Source of the DNA: Gemmatimonadota bacterium
GTDB lineage: Bacteria > Gemmatimonadota > Gemmatimonadetes > Gemmatimonadales > Gemmatimonadaceae
Length of the DNA stretch: 10,149 nucleotides
Assembly (NCBI GenBank): GCA_947457715.1
Contig: CANGXK010000055.1
Coordinates: forward strand, 1-10,149
Reading direction: 5' to 3'
The translations under genes and the position numbers were made by a program. This document shows, in pieces, positions 1 through 6,200 of this stretch (positions are counted from its first letter, which is position 1; each line of letters opens with the position of its first letter). The notes under the pieces are model-generated. The model saw nothing but the letters and a program-made list of their open reading frames with translations. It ran no database searches and was not told the origin of the DNA.

Positions 1-58
1 ACGCGTTTTAGGCTGCGTCGGCTGTACGCGTTTGGGATATGAACGGAAAAATGCTATT

Positions 59-201
59 CCTGCCTGAACGGATTCGAACCGATACCAGCAGATAGCAGCT
101 GATCAAACACCAAGTAGGATTTGATTCGCCGAGGACCCCGTGCAAAGCCGGGAGCGAATCCCTGGTGTCCGTTGCTATCAGCTCCTATCCGTTCAAGCAG
201 G
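59..201. repeat. Intergenic inverted-repeat element with 10-nt periodic GAT arms
   Basis: The ends form a 15-bp inverted repeat (59-73 against 187-201) with one mismatch, C64/A196. If the minus strand is transcribed, that mismatch becomes a G-U wobble. Inside the left arm GAT recurs at 71, 81, 91 and 101, exactly every 10 nt. In the right arm its complement ATC occurs at 187 and 177, with GTC at 167. Further paired blocks are CACCA 108-112 with TGGTG 163-167, and GATTCGC 123-129 with GCGAATC 154-160. The whole stretch can therefore fold into one long imperfect hairpin. It lies just beyond the 3' end of the HAD gene. I infer a multicopy intergenic element or structured 3' UTR; copy number cannot be seen from one window. 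Confidence 0.6.
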
Positions 202-210
202 CGTCGCCTG
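198..210. repeat. Short perfect palindrome
   Basis: CAGGCG, a single T, then CGCCTG. It lies between the large inverted-repeat element and the end of the HAD gene and shares its first bases with the element's right arm. Downstream are two copies of TTTCGGTTG (211-219 and 227-235) spaced 16 nt apart, the second preceded by a TATCC. No function can be assigned. As a one-base-loop DNA palindrome it is more likely part of a repeat than an RNA hairpin. Confidence 0.4.
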
Positions 211-237
211 TTTCGGTTGTTATCCGTTTCGGTTGAA

Positions 238-253
238 GGCGTCAGCCGACGCC
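238..253 (-). terminator. GC hairpin across the stop codon of the HAD gene (weak terminator candidate)
   Basis: GGCGTC-AGCC-GACGCC is a perfect 6-bp stem with a 4-nt loop. The TGA stop of the leftward HAD gene (242-244) sits within it. On the minus strand the stem is followed by TTCAACC rather than a run of U, so it does not meet the usual intrinsic-terminator pattern. It may still help end the argR-argH-HAD transcript or protect its 3' end. Ten bases of it (243-252) are repeated inverted at 15-24. Confidence 0.3.
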
Positions 254-937
254 TAGTAGCCCCGCCACGTCGGCCAACCGGTCCACGGTGACCACGGCTC
301 CAGCAGCGAAAAGTCGTTCCGCCGAGACAATCTCGGCATAGCCGATCACCGTCATGCCGGCGGCGGTCGCTCCCTGCACACCGAGCGGACTGTCCTCCAC
401 GACAACCGTCCGCGCTGAATCGAAACCCAGTGCGCGCGCGGCGTGCAGAAACAGATCGGGCGCGGGTTTAGGCTTGCCCACATCGACCGCTGAGAATCGC
501 TTGCCTTCAAAGCGATCGAGCAGCCCCGTCTTGCCGAGTGTGGTGCGCATCTTCTCGTGCTCGCCGTTCGACGCCACGCCGTAGCGGATCCCCGCAGCAT
601 CGAGCGTATCGAGCAGCGCCACGATGCCCTCGACCGGTACGAGGTCGCGCTGCAGCGCCACCGTGACGTTCGCCGTGAAGCGCGCCAGCAGGTCATCGGG
701 CGGCGCGTGGCCCATCATCTCGGTCACGATCTCGACGCATCGCGGCATCGAGTTGCCCATGAAAATGCCGAGCGATTGCTCCATCGTCATGGGCAGACCG
801 ATTTCGGTGAGCAGCAGCGCCCACGTGCCGTTCGAAATGCGTTCGCTGTCTACCAGCACGCCATCGCAATCGAAGATCACGCCGTCGATGGCACCGCCGA
901 CGGCGTGGCGAATCAACTCAGCGGAGCGGGAGTTCAT
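242..937 (-). CDS. HAD-superfamily phosphatase, YieH/beta-phosphoglucomutase-like
   Basis: A 231-residue cytoplasmic haloacid-dehalogenase-type hydrolase. Motif I is DCDGVLVDSE at residues 23-32, with the nucleophile Asp23 and the acid/base Asp25. Motif II is the Ser of ASNG near 123. Motif III is Lys155 in VGKPKPAP. Motif IV is Glu181-Asp182 in VVVEDSPLG. A helical cap lies between residues about 35 and 100. The run from SNGEHEKM through GKTGLLDRF resembles E. coli YieH, a 6-phosphogluconate phosphatase, but members of this family act on many sugar phosphates and the substrate cannot be read from sequence. The ATG lies inside the last codons of argH (20-bp overlap) without a clear Shine-Dalgarno sequence, which suggests translational coupling. 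It is probably the last gene of the argR-argH-HAD operon. The family is certain and the substrate is not. Confidence 0.9.
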   Translation of the reverse strand: MNSRSAELIRHAVGGAIDGVIFDCDGVLVDSERISNGTWALLLTEIGLPMTMEQSLGIFMGNSMPRCVEIVTEMMGHAPPDDLLARFTANVTVALQRDLVPVEGIVALLDTLDAAGIRYGVASNGEHEKMRTTLGKTGLLDRFEGKRFSAVDVGKPKPAPDLFLHAARALGFDSARTVVVEDSPLGVQGATAAGMTVIGYAEIVSAERLFAAGAVVTVDRLADVAGLLGVG

Positions 938-2345
938 TGCCGAGCGATGGGTCGACCGGTGTCAGGGTCGCGCGGGCTTGCGCGAGCTGACGTTGCACCG
1001 CCTCGAGGCCCGTACCGCCGTCGATGTTGCGGGCGGCGAGTGACGCATCCACGCCAAGGGCATCGCGCGCATCGGTACCGAACAGGGCGTGCGCAGCGGT
1101 GAACGCCTCAACGGGCAGCTGGTCGAGTTCGATGCCGCCTTCCTCCGCCTGCCGCACCAGCGAACCCACGGCGCCGTGTGCCTCCCGGAACGTGGCGCCC
1201 TTCTTCACCAGATAGTCGGCCAGGTCGGTGGCCATCATCGCGCTCGAACAGGCGGCGCGCATGCGCGCCTTCTCGAATCGCAGTTCGGCGATCGCGCCGG
1301 CCATCGAGGGCAGTACCAGCAACAGCAAGTCGACGGCGTTGAACAGCGCGCGCTTGTCGTCCTGGAGGTCCTTGCTGTAGCCGCTGGGCAGTCCCTTGAT
1401 CGTCCCCAGAATCGACACGAGGTCGCCGAGCACGCGGGCACCCGAGCCACGGGCGAGTTCGAACACATCGGGGTTCCGCTTCTGCGGCATCATGCTGCTG
1501 CCTGTCGAGAAGCCGTCGCCGAACTTCACGAAGCCGAACTCGCTTGTGCCGTAGAGAATCATGTCTTCGGCCAGTCGCGAACAGTGCGCGGCGGTCATGG
1601 CGCAGGCGAACAACGTTTCGGCCACGAAGTCACGATCGCCGGTGGCGTCGATGCTGTTGGCGGAGATGGCGTGAAAGCCGAGCGATTCCTTGAGCAGTAC
1701 ACGCGACACCGGGAACGCCGAACCGGCAATCGCACCCGAACCGAGCGGCATCACCGACGTGCCGCGCTCGGCGTTGGCAAAGCGCGTGCGGTCGCGCGAC
1801 AGCGGCCAGAAGTGCGCGAGTAGCCAATGCGTGCCGCTGACGGGCTGGGCACGCTGCAGGTGCGTGTAGGCCGGCAGCACGGCATCGGAGAGCGTCTCGG
1901 CCTGCATCAGCAGCGACTGCTGCAGCTCGGCGATCGCCGTATCCACGCGACGACACGCGTCAATGGTCCAGAGGCGCGATGCGGTCGCCACCTGGTCGTT
2001 ACGTGAGCGGCCGGTGTGCAGCTTGGACGCGACCGTGCCGGCTTCCTCGTGCAGGAGCCGGTCGATCATGGTATGGATGTCTTCGTCGGTGGCTACCGGC
2101 TGCGCACCGCTGGCGATGCGTTGGGCCACGCGGTCGAGCCCCTGCTGCAGCGCGTCGCTTTCTTCGCGCGTGAGCACACCCGCTTCCCCCAGCGCCAGTG
2201 CCCACGCCTTCGAGAGGCGCACGTCGTGCGGCCAGAGACGGAAGTCGGTGCCGATGGAGCGATTGATCGCATCGAGCAGCGGCGACGGGCCGCCGGCGAA
2301 TCGACCGCCCCACAGCTTATGGGTTCCGGCTTCGGAAGTGCTCAC
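918..2345 (-). CDS. argH: Argininosuccinate lyase
   Basis: Cleaves argininosuccinate to arginine and fumarate, the last step of arginine biosynthesis; cytoplasmic homotetramer of the fumarase/aspartase superfamily. At 475 residues it has the normal length. Visible signatures are the N-terminal KLWGGRF, KLHTGRSRNDQ (108-118), THLQRAQPV (161-169, with the catalytic-region His162), and the family signature GSSMMPQKRNP (282-292), which carries the catalytic Ser on the flexible loop. The C-terminal segment TDLADYLVKKGATFREAH is also typical. The start is GTG at 2343-2345; the nearby ATG (2348-2350) is out of frame and stops after two codons. It lies 66 bp after argR on the same strand and overlaps the following HAD gene by 20 bp, so the three are probably cotranscribed under ArgR control. 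argG, which makes its substrate, is not in the window. Confidence 0.97.
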   Translation of the reverse strand: MSTSEAGTHKLWGGRFAGGPSPLLDAINRSIGTDFRLWPHDVRLSKAWALALGEAGVLTREESDALQQGLDRVAQRIASGAQPVATDEDIHTMIDRLLHEEAGTVASKLHTGRSRNDQVATASRLWTIDACRRVDTAIAELQQSLLMQAETLSDAVLPAYTHLQRAQPVSGTHWLLAHFWPLSRDRTRFANAERGTSVMPLGSGAIAGSAFPVSRVLLKESLGFHAISANSIDATGDRDFVAETLFACAMTAAHCSRLAEDMILYGTSEFGFVKFGDGFSTGSSMMPQKRNPDVFELARGSGARVLGDLVSILGTIKGLPSGYSKDLQDDKRALFNAVDLLLLVLPSMAGAIAELRFEKARMRAACSSAMMATDLADYLVKKGATFREAHGAVGSLVRQAEEGGIELDQLPVEAFTAAHALFGTDARDALGVDASLAARNIDGGTGLEAVQRQLAQARATLTPVDPSLGNELPLR

Positions 2346-2411
2346 GGCATACTCACGACAGGGTTCGAAGGAATGACGACGCGGGAAATCTACTAGAGGG
2401 TCGGCTCAGGA

Positions 2412-2870
2412 TCAGGCGCGCAGATACGCGCGCAGCTTCTTGAGCACGCGCTCGCGCCCCTCGGTGGAGCGGCAGATGATGAGGACTGTGTCGTCGCCCG
2501 CGATCGTGCCGGCCACGTCGGGCCACTCGAGCTGATCGAGGGCCTCGGCGACGGGCTGCGCGCCGGACTTGATGGTGCGTGCGACCACCAGCACCTGCAC
2601 GCCCTCCGCCGCCGTGAGGAGTTGCGGCAGCATGCGTTCGAGCTGCATCAACTCGTCGTCGTCGCCGCCATCGGAGAACGCGTAGCGGGAGTTGCCCTGC
2701 GCATCGGGAATGCGGGCGAGGCGGAGTTCACGCAGATCGCGCGAGAGCGTGGACTGCGTCACGTCCCATCCGCGTTTGGCGAGCTGTTGTCGCAGCTCTT
2801 CCTGACTGGCCACGGCTTTCGCAGAGACAATCTCGCGGATGACCTGCTGGCGCTGGTTCTTGTCGGACAC
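2412..2870 (-). CDS. argR: Arginine repressor ArgR
   Basis: Arginine-responsive DNA-binding regulator, hexameric in characterised relatives. The GTG at 2868-2870 is preferred because AGGAG (2879-2883) lies exactly 8 nt before it and gives 152 residues, the normal family length. The open frame extends to an ATG at 2963, adding 31 residues unlike the family. The N-terminal winged helix (about 5-65) has the recognition segment TQSTLSRDLREL (38-49). The C-terminal oligomerisation and arginine-binding domain (about 75-150) contains GTIAGDDT (121-128), whose paired Asp residues contact arginine in E. coli ArgR. It is transcribed away from argC and is first in the argR-argH-HAD unit. The adjacent TGCA half-sites at 2969-2993 suggest it controls argC-argB-argD and possibly itself. 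Confidence 0.95.
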   Translation of the reverse strand: MSDKNQRQQVIREIVSAKAVASQEELRQQLAKRGWDVTQSTLSRDLRELRLARIPDAQGNSRYAFSDGGDDDELMQLERMLPQLLTAAEGVQVLVVARTIKSGAQPVAEALDQLEWPDVAGTIAGDDTVLIICRSTEGRERVLKKLRAYLRA

Positions 2871-2878
2871 GAGGCAGG

Positions 2879-2883
2879 CTCCT
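2879..2883 (-). promoter_or_regulatory. Shine-Dalgarno of argR (decides the GTG start)
   Basis: AGGAG on the minus strand, separated by 8 nt from the GTG at 2868-2870. It is the strongest ribosome binding site upstream of any arginine gene here and is the reason for rejecting the longer reading from 2963. Confidence 0.75.
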
Positions 2884-2953
2884 GCAGGTCGGCTCGGCGC
2901 CAAGTGCTGCGCCACCGAGAGGGAAACGGGGCACCGCCGTGACATGGAGCAGA

Positions 2954-2982
2954 TTGACAGCACGGCGATGCAAAATTATGCA
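2954..2982 (+). promoter_or_regulatory. Predicted sigma-70-type promoter of the argC operon
   Basis: A perfect -35 hexamer TTGACA (2954-2959) is followed by a 17-nt spacer and a weak -10 candidate TATGCA (2977-2982). This lies in a conspicuously AT-rich patch within GC-rich DNA. The predicted transcription start is about 2989-2990. The -10 lies inside the putative ArgR operator, as expected for steric repression. The -10 matches the consensus at only three positions, so the exact element is uncertain. Confidence 0.5.
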
Positions 2983-2994
2983 TTAATTGTGCAT
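2968..2994. promoter_or_regulatory. Putative ArgR operator: three in-phase TGCA half-sites (ARG boxes)
   Basis: ATGCAAAATTATGCAT (2968-2983) is a near-perfect palindrome, 14 of 16 positions symmetric. A second imperfect palindrome shares its right arm: ATGCA (2978-2982), seven bases, TGCAT (2990-2994). The TGCA cores start at 2969, 2979 and 2990, so they are 10 and 11 bp apart and lie on one face of the helix. ARG boxes bound by ArgR/AhrC are 18-bp AT-rich palindromes with TGAAT- or TGCAT-like arms. Location between argR and argC supports the assignment. Binding is inferred. Confidence 0.65.
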
Positions 2995-4035
2995 ACTCTC
3001 CCGGAGTTGACGCAACTGCCAAAACCGACCGTTACCGAGCCGACATACCGCGTGGGCGTGCTGGGCGCGAGCGGATACTCGGGGCGCGAACTGTGCGCGC
3101 TCATTCTTGGCCATCCGAATCTCACGCTCGCGTTTGCCACGGCGAACGCACAGCGCGGCACCACGTTGCGCGTGCGCGCTGGGGGTCGGGTCCATGCCAT
3201 TCCGATGGTGGGTCCCGACGAGGTCGATCTGTCGAGCGCCGATCTGGTGTTCGCGGCGCTGCCGCATGGCGCGTCGGCCGAATGGGTGGCGAAGGTGATC
3301 ACGGCCGGTGCCCGGGTGGTCGACCTGTCGAGCGATCTGCGCCCCGGACATGGTGGAACCGATCACGCGCCGGCAGGGGTGCCGAACGATGCGCCGTACG
3401 GTTTGCCGGAGCTTTTCCGTGCCGCGCTGCCCGGGGCGCGGGTGGTGGCCAACCCTGGCTGCTACGCGACCAGTATTCTGGTGGCGCTGGCCCCGCTGGC
3501 GAAGGCGGGGCTGATCGCGCCGGGGGCGACAGTGACTATCGCCGCGGCCAGCGGTGTGAGTGGCGCCGGCGCGTCGCCCAAGCTCGAGCTGTTGTTTGCC
3601 GAGGTGACGGAGAATTTCCGACCGTACGGCGTGGGCAATTCGCATCGGCATCTGTTCGAGATGCGGGCCAGCCTCGCCATTCTCGGCGCCGACTGCGATT
3701 TGCTGTTCACGCCGCACTTGCTCCCAATCGACCGCGGCATCCTCTCCACCATCACGGTGCCGCTCACGCGCCCGATCGATAACGCACTGGCGCCGTTTCG
3801 CGACATGTACGCCAGCGAGCCGTTTGTGGAACTCACGGCCGATCTCCCCGCGCTGGCCGACGTACAGCACCGCAACGTGGTGCGCATCGGCGCCCGGATT
3901 CCCAGCGGCGTGCGTACGCCGACGCTGCTGGTGTTCAGCGCGATCGACAACCTGGTGAAGGGCGCGGCGGGTCAGGCGATCCAGAATGCGAACCTGATGC
4001 TCGGACTCGACGAGACTGCGGGGCTTCCGCGATAA
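2989..4035 (+). CDS. argC: N-acetyl-gamma-glutamyl-phosphate reductase
   Basis: Reduces N-acetylglutamyl phosphate to the semialdehyde with NADPH, third step of arginine biosynthesis. From the GTG at 2989 the protein is 348 residues, a normal length. The NADP-binding glycine motif GVLGASGYSG is at 23-32. The catalytic cysteine is Cys158 in NPGCYAT. The substrate-site histidines are in GNSHRHLFE (His219/His221). The C-terminus NLVKGAAGQAIQNANLMLGLDE is diagnostic. The open frame extends upstream, with ATG codons at 2944 and 2968. The first lies before the predicted promoter and the second before its predicted start point, so I favour GTG 2989. A CTG at 3016 preceded by GGAG (3003-3006, 9 nt away) is a further alternative. 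First gene of argC-argB-argD-paiB, with 126 bp before argB. Confidence 0.95.
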   Translation: MHTLPELTQLPKPTVTEPTYRVGVLGASGYSGRELCALILGHPNLTLAFATANAQRGTTLRVRAGGRVHAIPMVGPDEVDLSSADLVFAALPHGASAEWVAKVITAGARVVDLSSDLRPGHGGTDHAPAGVPNDAPYGLPELFRAALPGARVVANPGCYATSILVALAPLAKAGLIAPGATVTIAAASGVSGAGASPKLELLFAEVTENFRPYGVGNSHRHLFEMRASLAILGADCDLLFTPHLLPIDRGILSTITVPLTRPIDNALAPFRDMYASEPFVELTADLPALADVQHRNVVRIGARIPSGVRTPTLLVFSAIDNLVKGAAGQAIQNANLMLGLDETAGLPR

Positions 4036-4161
4036 CGGCGGGGTACGGGGTAGGGAGTAGCGGGTGGGGAACTAGTCCCGCATCCAACACCGGACTCCGT
4101 ATTTCGCAATCAGTCTCCATACCCCGTACTCCCTACCCTCTACTTCGCAGTCATAAACGAA
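4036..4161. repeat. argC-argB intergenic inverted repeat built of GGTAGGG-like heptads
   Basis: Left arm 4041-4067 reads as degenerate 7-nt units (GGTACGG, GGTAGGG, AGTAGCG). The right arm (about 4116-4144) carries the same units on the opposite strand. The core GGGTAGGGAGTA (4048-4059) is perfectly complementary to TACTCCCTACCC (4127-4138), a 12-bp inverted repeat with 67 bp between. The spacer contains ACTAGT (4071-4076). There is no recognisable promoter and no clear Shine-Dalgarno sequence before argB. The fold could form a large hairpin in the argC-argB transcript. Probably an inserted intergenic repeat; family unknown. Confidence 0.6.
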
Positions 4162-4944
4162 ATGTTTGTCGTCAAACTCGGTGGCCGCACTCAAAACGAT
4201 CCTGCGTTGCCGGCGGCCCTCGCGGCGTTGTGGGGCGCCACCGGCGGCGCCGTGGTGGTCGTGCATGGCGGTGGCGATCAGATCAGCGCGTTGCAGCGGT
4301 TGCGTGGTGAGGAGCCGGTGTTCGTTGGTGGTCGGCGCGTGACGACCGATACGGCGCTCGAATTGGTGCGCATGGTGTTGTCGGGGCTGGCCAACAAGCA
4401 GATGGTGTCGGCACTGGTGGCGGCCGGTGCGCCGGCGGTGGGCATTTCCGGTGAAGACGCAGCGCTGCTGCGTGCGGTGCCGATCGACGTGGCCACGTTC
4501 GGGCACTCCGGCACGCCGGCGGAGGTTGATCCGCGGCTGGTGCGCGCGCTCCTCGCGGCGGGCTTTCTGCCGGTGATCTCGCCGGTGGCGGCGCGTGAAG
4601 CGGAGAGCGGGGCTGGTGCGTACAACGTGAACGGAGATGACGCCGCGGCAGCGATCGCGGCGGCGCTCGGCGCCGATGAACTGTTTCTGATGGCCGACGT
4701 GCCGGGTGTGCTCGACGGCGACAAGGCGCTCGTGCTGCGCCTCTCGCTCGACGAGGCGAAGGCGCTGGTCGCCAGTGGTGTGGCAGGCGGCGGCATGGCC
4801 GCCAAGCTCGATGCCTGCGCGCAGGCGCTGGCCGGTGGTGTACGCCGAGTGCGGATTGGCGATCTCGCCGCACTCACTGTTCCCGAGGCGGGAACCGCGA
4901 TCGTTGCGCGCGTGGACGCAACGGATGCCGTCTCTACCAGGTAG
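4162..4944 (+). CDS. argB: N-acetylglutamate kinase
   Basis: Phosphorylates N-acetylglutamate with ATP, second step of arginine biosynthesis; amino-acid-kinase fold, cytoplasmic. At 260 residues it matches the short E. coli type. Visible elements are VVKLGG (3-8, catalytic Lys5), the glycine loop HGGGDQI (35-41, where most relatives have HGGGPxI), the substrate segment GRRVTTD (57-63), YNVNGDDAA (154-162), DVPGVLDGD (179-187) and GGGMAAKLDAC (209-219, catalytic-region Lys215). The first strand begins at residue 2, so the N-terminal helix found in arginine-inhibited hexameric kinases is absent. The start ATG has no obvious Shine-Dalgarno sequence. It is followed after 5 nt by argD. Assignment rests on motifs plus context; aminoadipate kinases (LysZ) share the fold but not this neighbourhood. 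Confidence 0.94.
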   Translation: MFVVKLGGRTQNDPALPAALAALWGATGGAVVVVHGGGDQISALQRLRGEEPVFVGGRRVTTDTALELVRMVLSGLANKQMVSALVAAGAPAVGISGEDAALLRAVPIDVATFGHSGTPAEVDPRLVRALLAAGFLPVISPVAAREAESGAGAYNVNGDDAAAAIAAALGADELFLMADVPGVLDGDKALVLRLSLDEAKALVASGVAGGGMAAKLDACAQALAGGVRRVRIGDLAALTVPEAGTAIVARVDATDAVSTR

Positions 4945-4949
4945 CTGCC

Positions 4950-6194
4950 ATGACTTCGACGATGCCTTCGCCCGCTCCGACCACCGCGTTCACGGCCACT
5001 CCGGCCGCCGAACCGTCGGCGCCGCTTTCGGCACTGCCTGCGATCCTGGGCACGTACAAGCGACAGGCACCGCTGTTCGTGCGAGGCGACGGCGTCTACA
5101 TGTTCGACGAGCACGGCAAGAAGTATCTCGACCTCGTGGCCGGTATTGCCGTCACGTCACTTGGACATAACGATCCGGGCGTCATGAACGCGATGCAGGA
5201 GTCGATGGCCACGGGACTCATTCACACGTCGAACCTGTACCGCACGGCGCCGGGTGAGGCGCTGGCGCAGTGGTTCGTCGATCACTCGTTCGCCAGCAGC
5301 GTGTTCTTTGCGAACTCGGGGGCTGAGGCCAACGAAGGCGCCTTCAAGTTCGCACGTCGCTGGGGCGGCACGCAGGGCTTCACGCACAAGCACCATATCA
5401 TCGCGGTACGCGGCTCGTTCCACGGCCGCATGCCGGGCACGCTGGCGGCCACTGACCGTCCGGCCTATCGCCTGCCGTTCCGTCCCCTCATGGGTGGTGT
5501 AACGATCGTGGAGCGCGACCTGGACGAACTCGCCCTGGCGTTGCACCCCGAGAAGACGGCGGCGGTGATCGTCGAGCCCATTCAGGGCGAAGGCGGTGTG
5601 CGCGTGGTCGACCCCGAGTTCCTGCGCGGTCTGCGCGCGCTTACGCGTGAGCGGAACGTGCTGCTCATTCTCGACGAGATTCAGTGCGGTCTCGGACGGA
5701 CGGGGACGTTCTTCGCGCATGAGCAGATCGGTGTCGTGCCCGACATGCTCACCATCGCGAAGCCGCTGGCCAACGGCCTGCCGATCGGCGCGAGTCTGGT
5801 GAACGGCGCCGTGGCGCGCGCGATGCAGCCGGGTGATCACGGCACCACCTTCGGCGGCGGTCCGCTGCTGGCGCACGTGGCGCACCATGTCGTGCAGCGG
5901 TTGTCCGACCCGGCGCTGCTGCAGCACGTGCGCGAGACCGGCGCGTGGTTCGGGGAGCAGTTGCAAGGGATCGCCGATCGCACCGGCCAGGTCCGCGCGA
6001 TCCGCGGCAAGGGACTCATGTGGGGCATGGATGTGCATGAGCCCGCGGCGGCGATCATCGGCCGCGCGTTCGAAAAGGGGCTGCTGCTGGTCAGCGCCGG
6101 CGAGCACACACTGCGCTTCCTGCCGCCGCTGGTGATTACCAAGGCCGAACTCGCCGAGGGGCTTGCGATCCTGGAATCGGTCATGGGGGCGTAG
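4950..6194 (+). CDS. argD: Acetylornithine aminotransferase
   Basis: PLP-dependent class III aminotransferase converting N-acetylglutamate semialdehyde to N-acetylornithine with glutamate as amino donor, step four; many members also serve in lysine synthesis. The 414-residue protein has NSGAEANEGAFKFAR (122-136) for phosphate and cofactor binding, SFHGR (156-160), EPIQGEGG (209-216), LDEIQCGLGRTG (241-252, PLP-ring Asp242) and IAKPLANGLPIGA (269-281, Schiff-base Lys271). TTFGGGPL (299-306) replaces the usual STFGGNPL. The first 28 residues are a Pro/Ala/Thr-rich extension before the conserved core; a later start cannot be excluded. The ATG is 5 nt after the argB stop, so translation is probably coupled. 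Ornithine or succinylornithine use is possible in the family, but context favours ArgD. Confidence 0.94.
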   Translation: MTSTMPSPAPTTAFTATPAAEPSAPLSALPAILGTYKRQAPLFVRGDGVYMFDEHGKKYLDLVAGIAVTSLGHNDPGVMNAMQESMATGLIHTSNLYRTAPGEALAQWFVDHSFASSVFFANSGAEANEGAFKFARRWGGTQGFTHKHHIIAVRGSFHGRMPGTLAATDRPAYRLPFRPLMGGVTIVERDLDELALALHPEKTAAVIVEPIQGEGGVRVVDPEFLRGLRALTRERNVLLILDEIQCGLGRTGTFFAHEQIGVVPDMLTIAKPLANGLPIGASLVNGAVARAMQPGDHGTTFGGGPLLAHVAHHVVQRLSDPALLQHVRETGAWFGEQLQGIADRTGQVRAIRGKGLMWGMDVHEPAAAIIGRAFEKGLLLVSAGEHTLRFLPPLVITKAELAEGLAILESVMGA

Positions 6195-6200
6195 GCGGTC

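Noticed and set aside
58..80. tRNA-like T arm (GGTTCGAATCC on the minus strand) next to a 7-bp acceptor-like pairing
   Set aside because: The pairing partners are about 140 nt apart, no proper D or anticodon arm with a 7-nt loop is found between them, and no CCA follows. The resemblance comes from the inverted-repeat element.
1089..1823. 244-residue plus-strand frame opposite argH
   Set aside because: Antisense shadow of argH with His/Arg-rich composition and no motif.
2871..2963. 31-residue N-terminal extension of ArgR from the ATG at 2963
   Set aside because: It is unlike the ArgR family, whereas the GTG at 2870 has AGGAG at 8-nt spacing and gives the usual length.
2983..3870. 295-residue minus-strand frame opposite argC
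   Set aside because: Low-complexity Arg/His/Gln composition and complete overlap with a well-supported argC.
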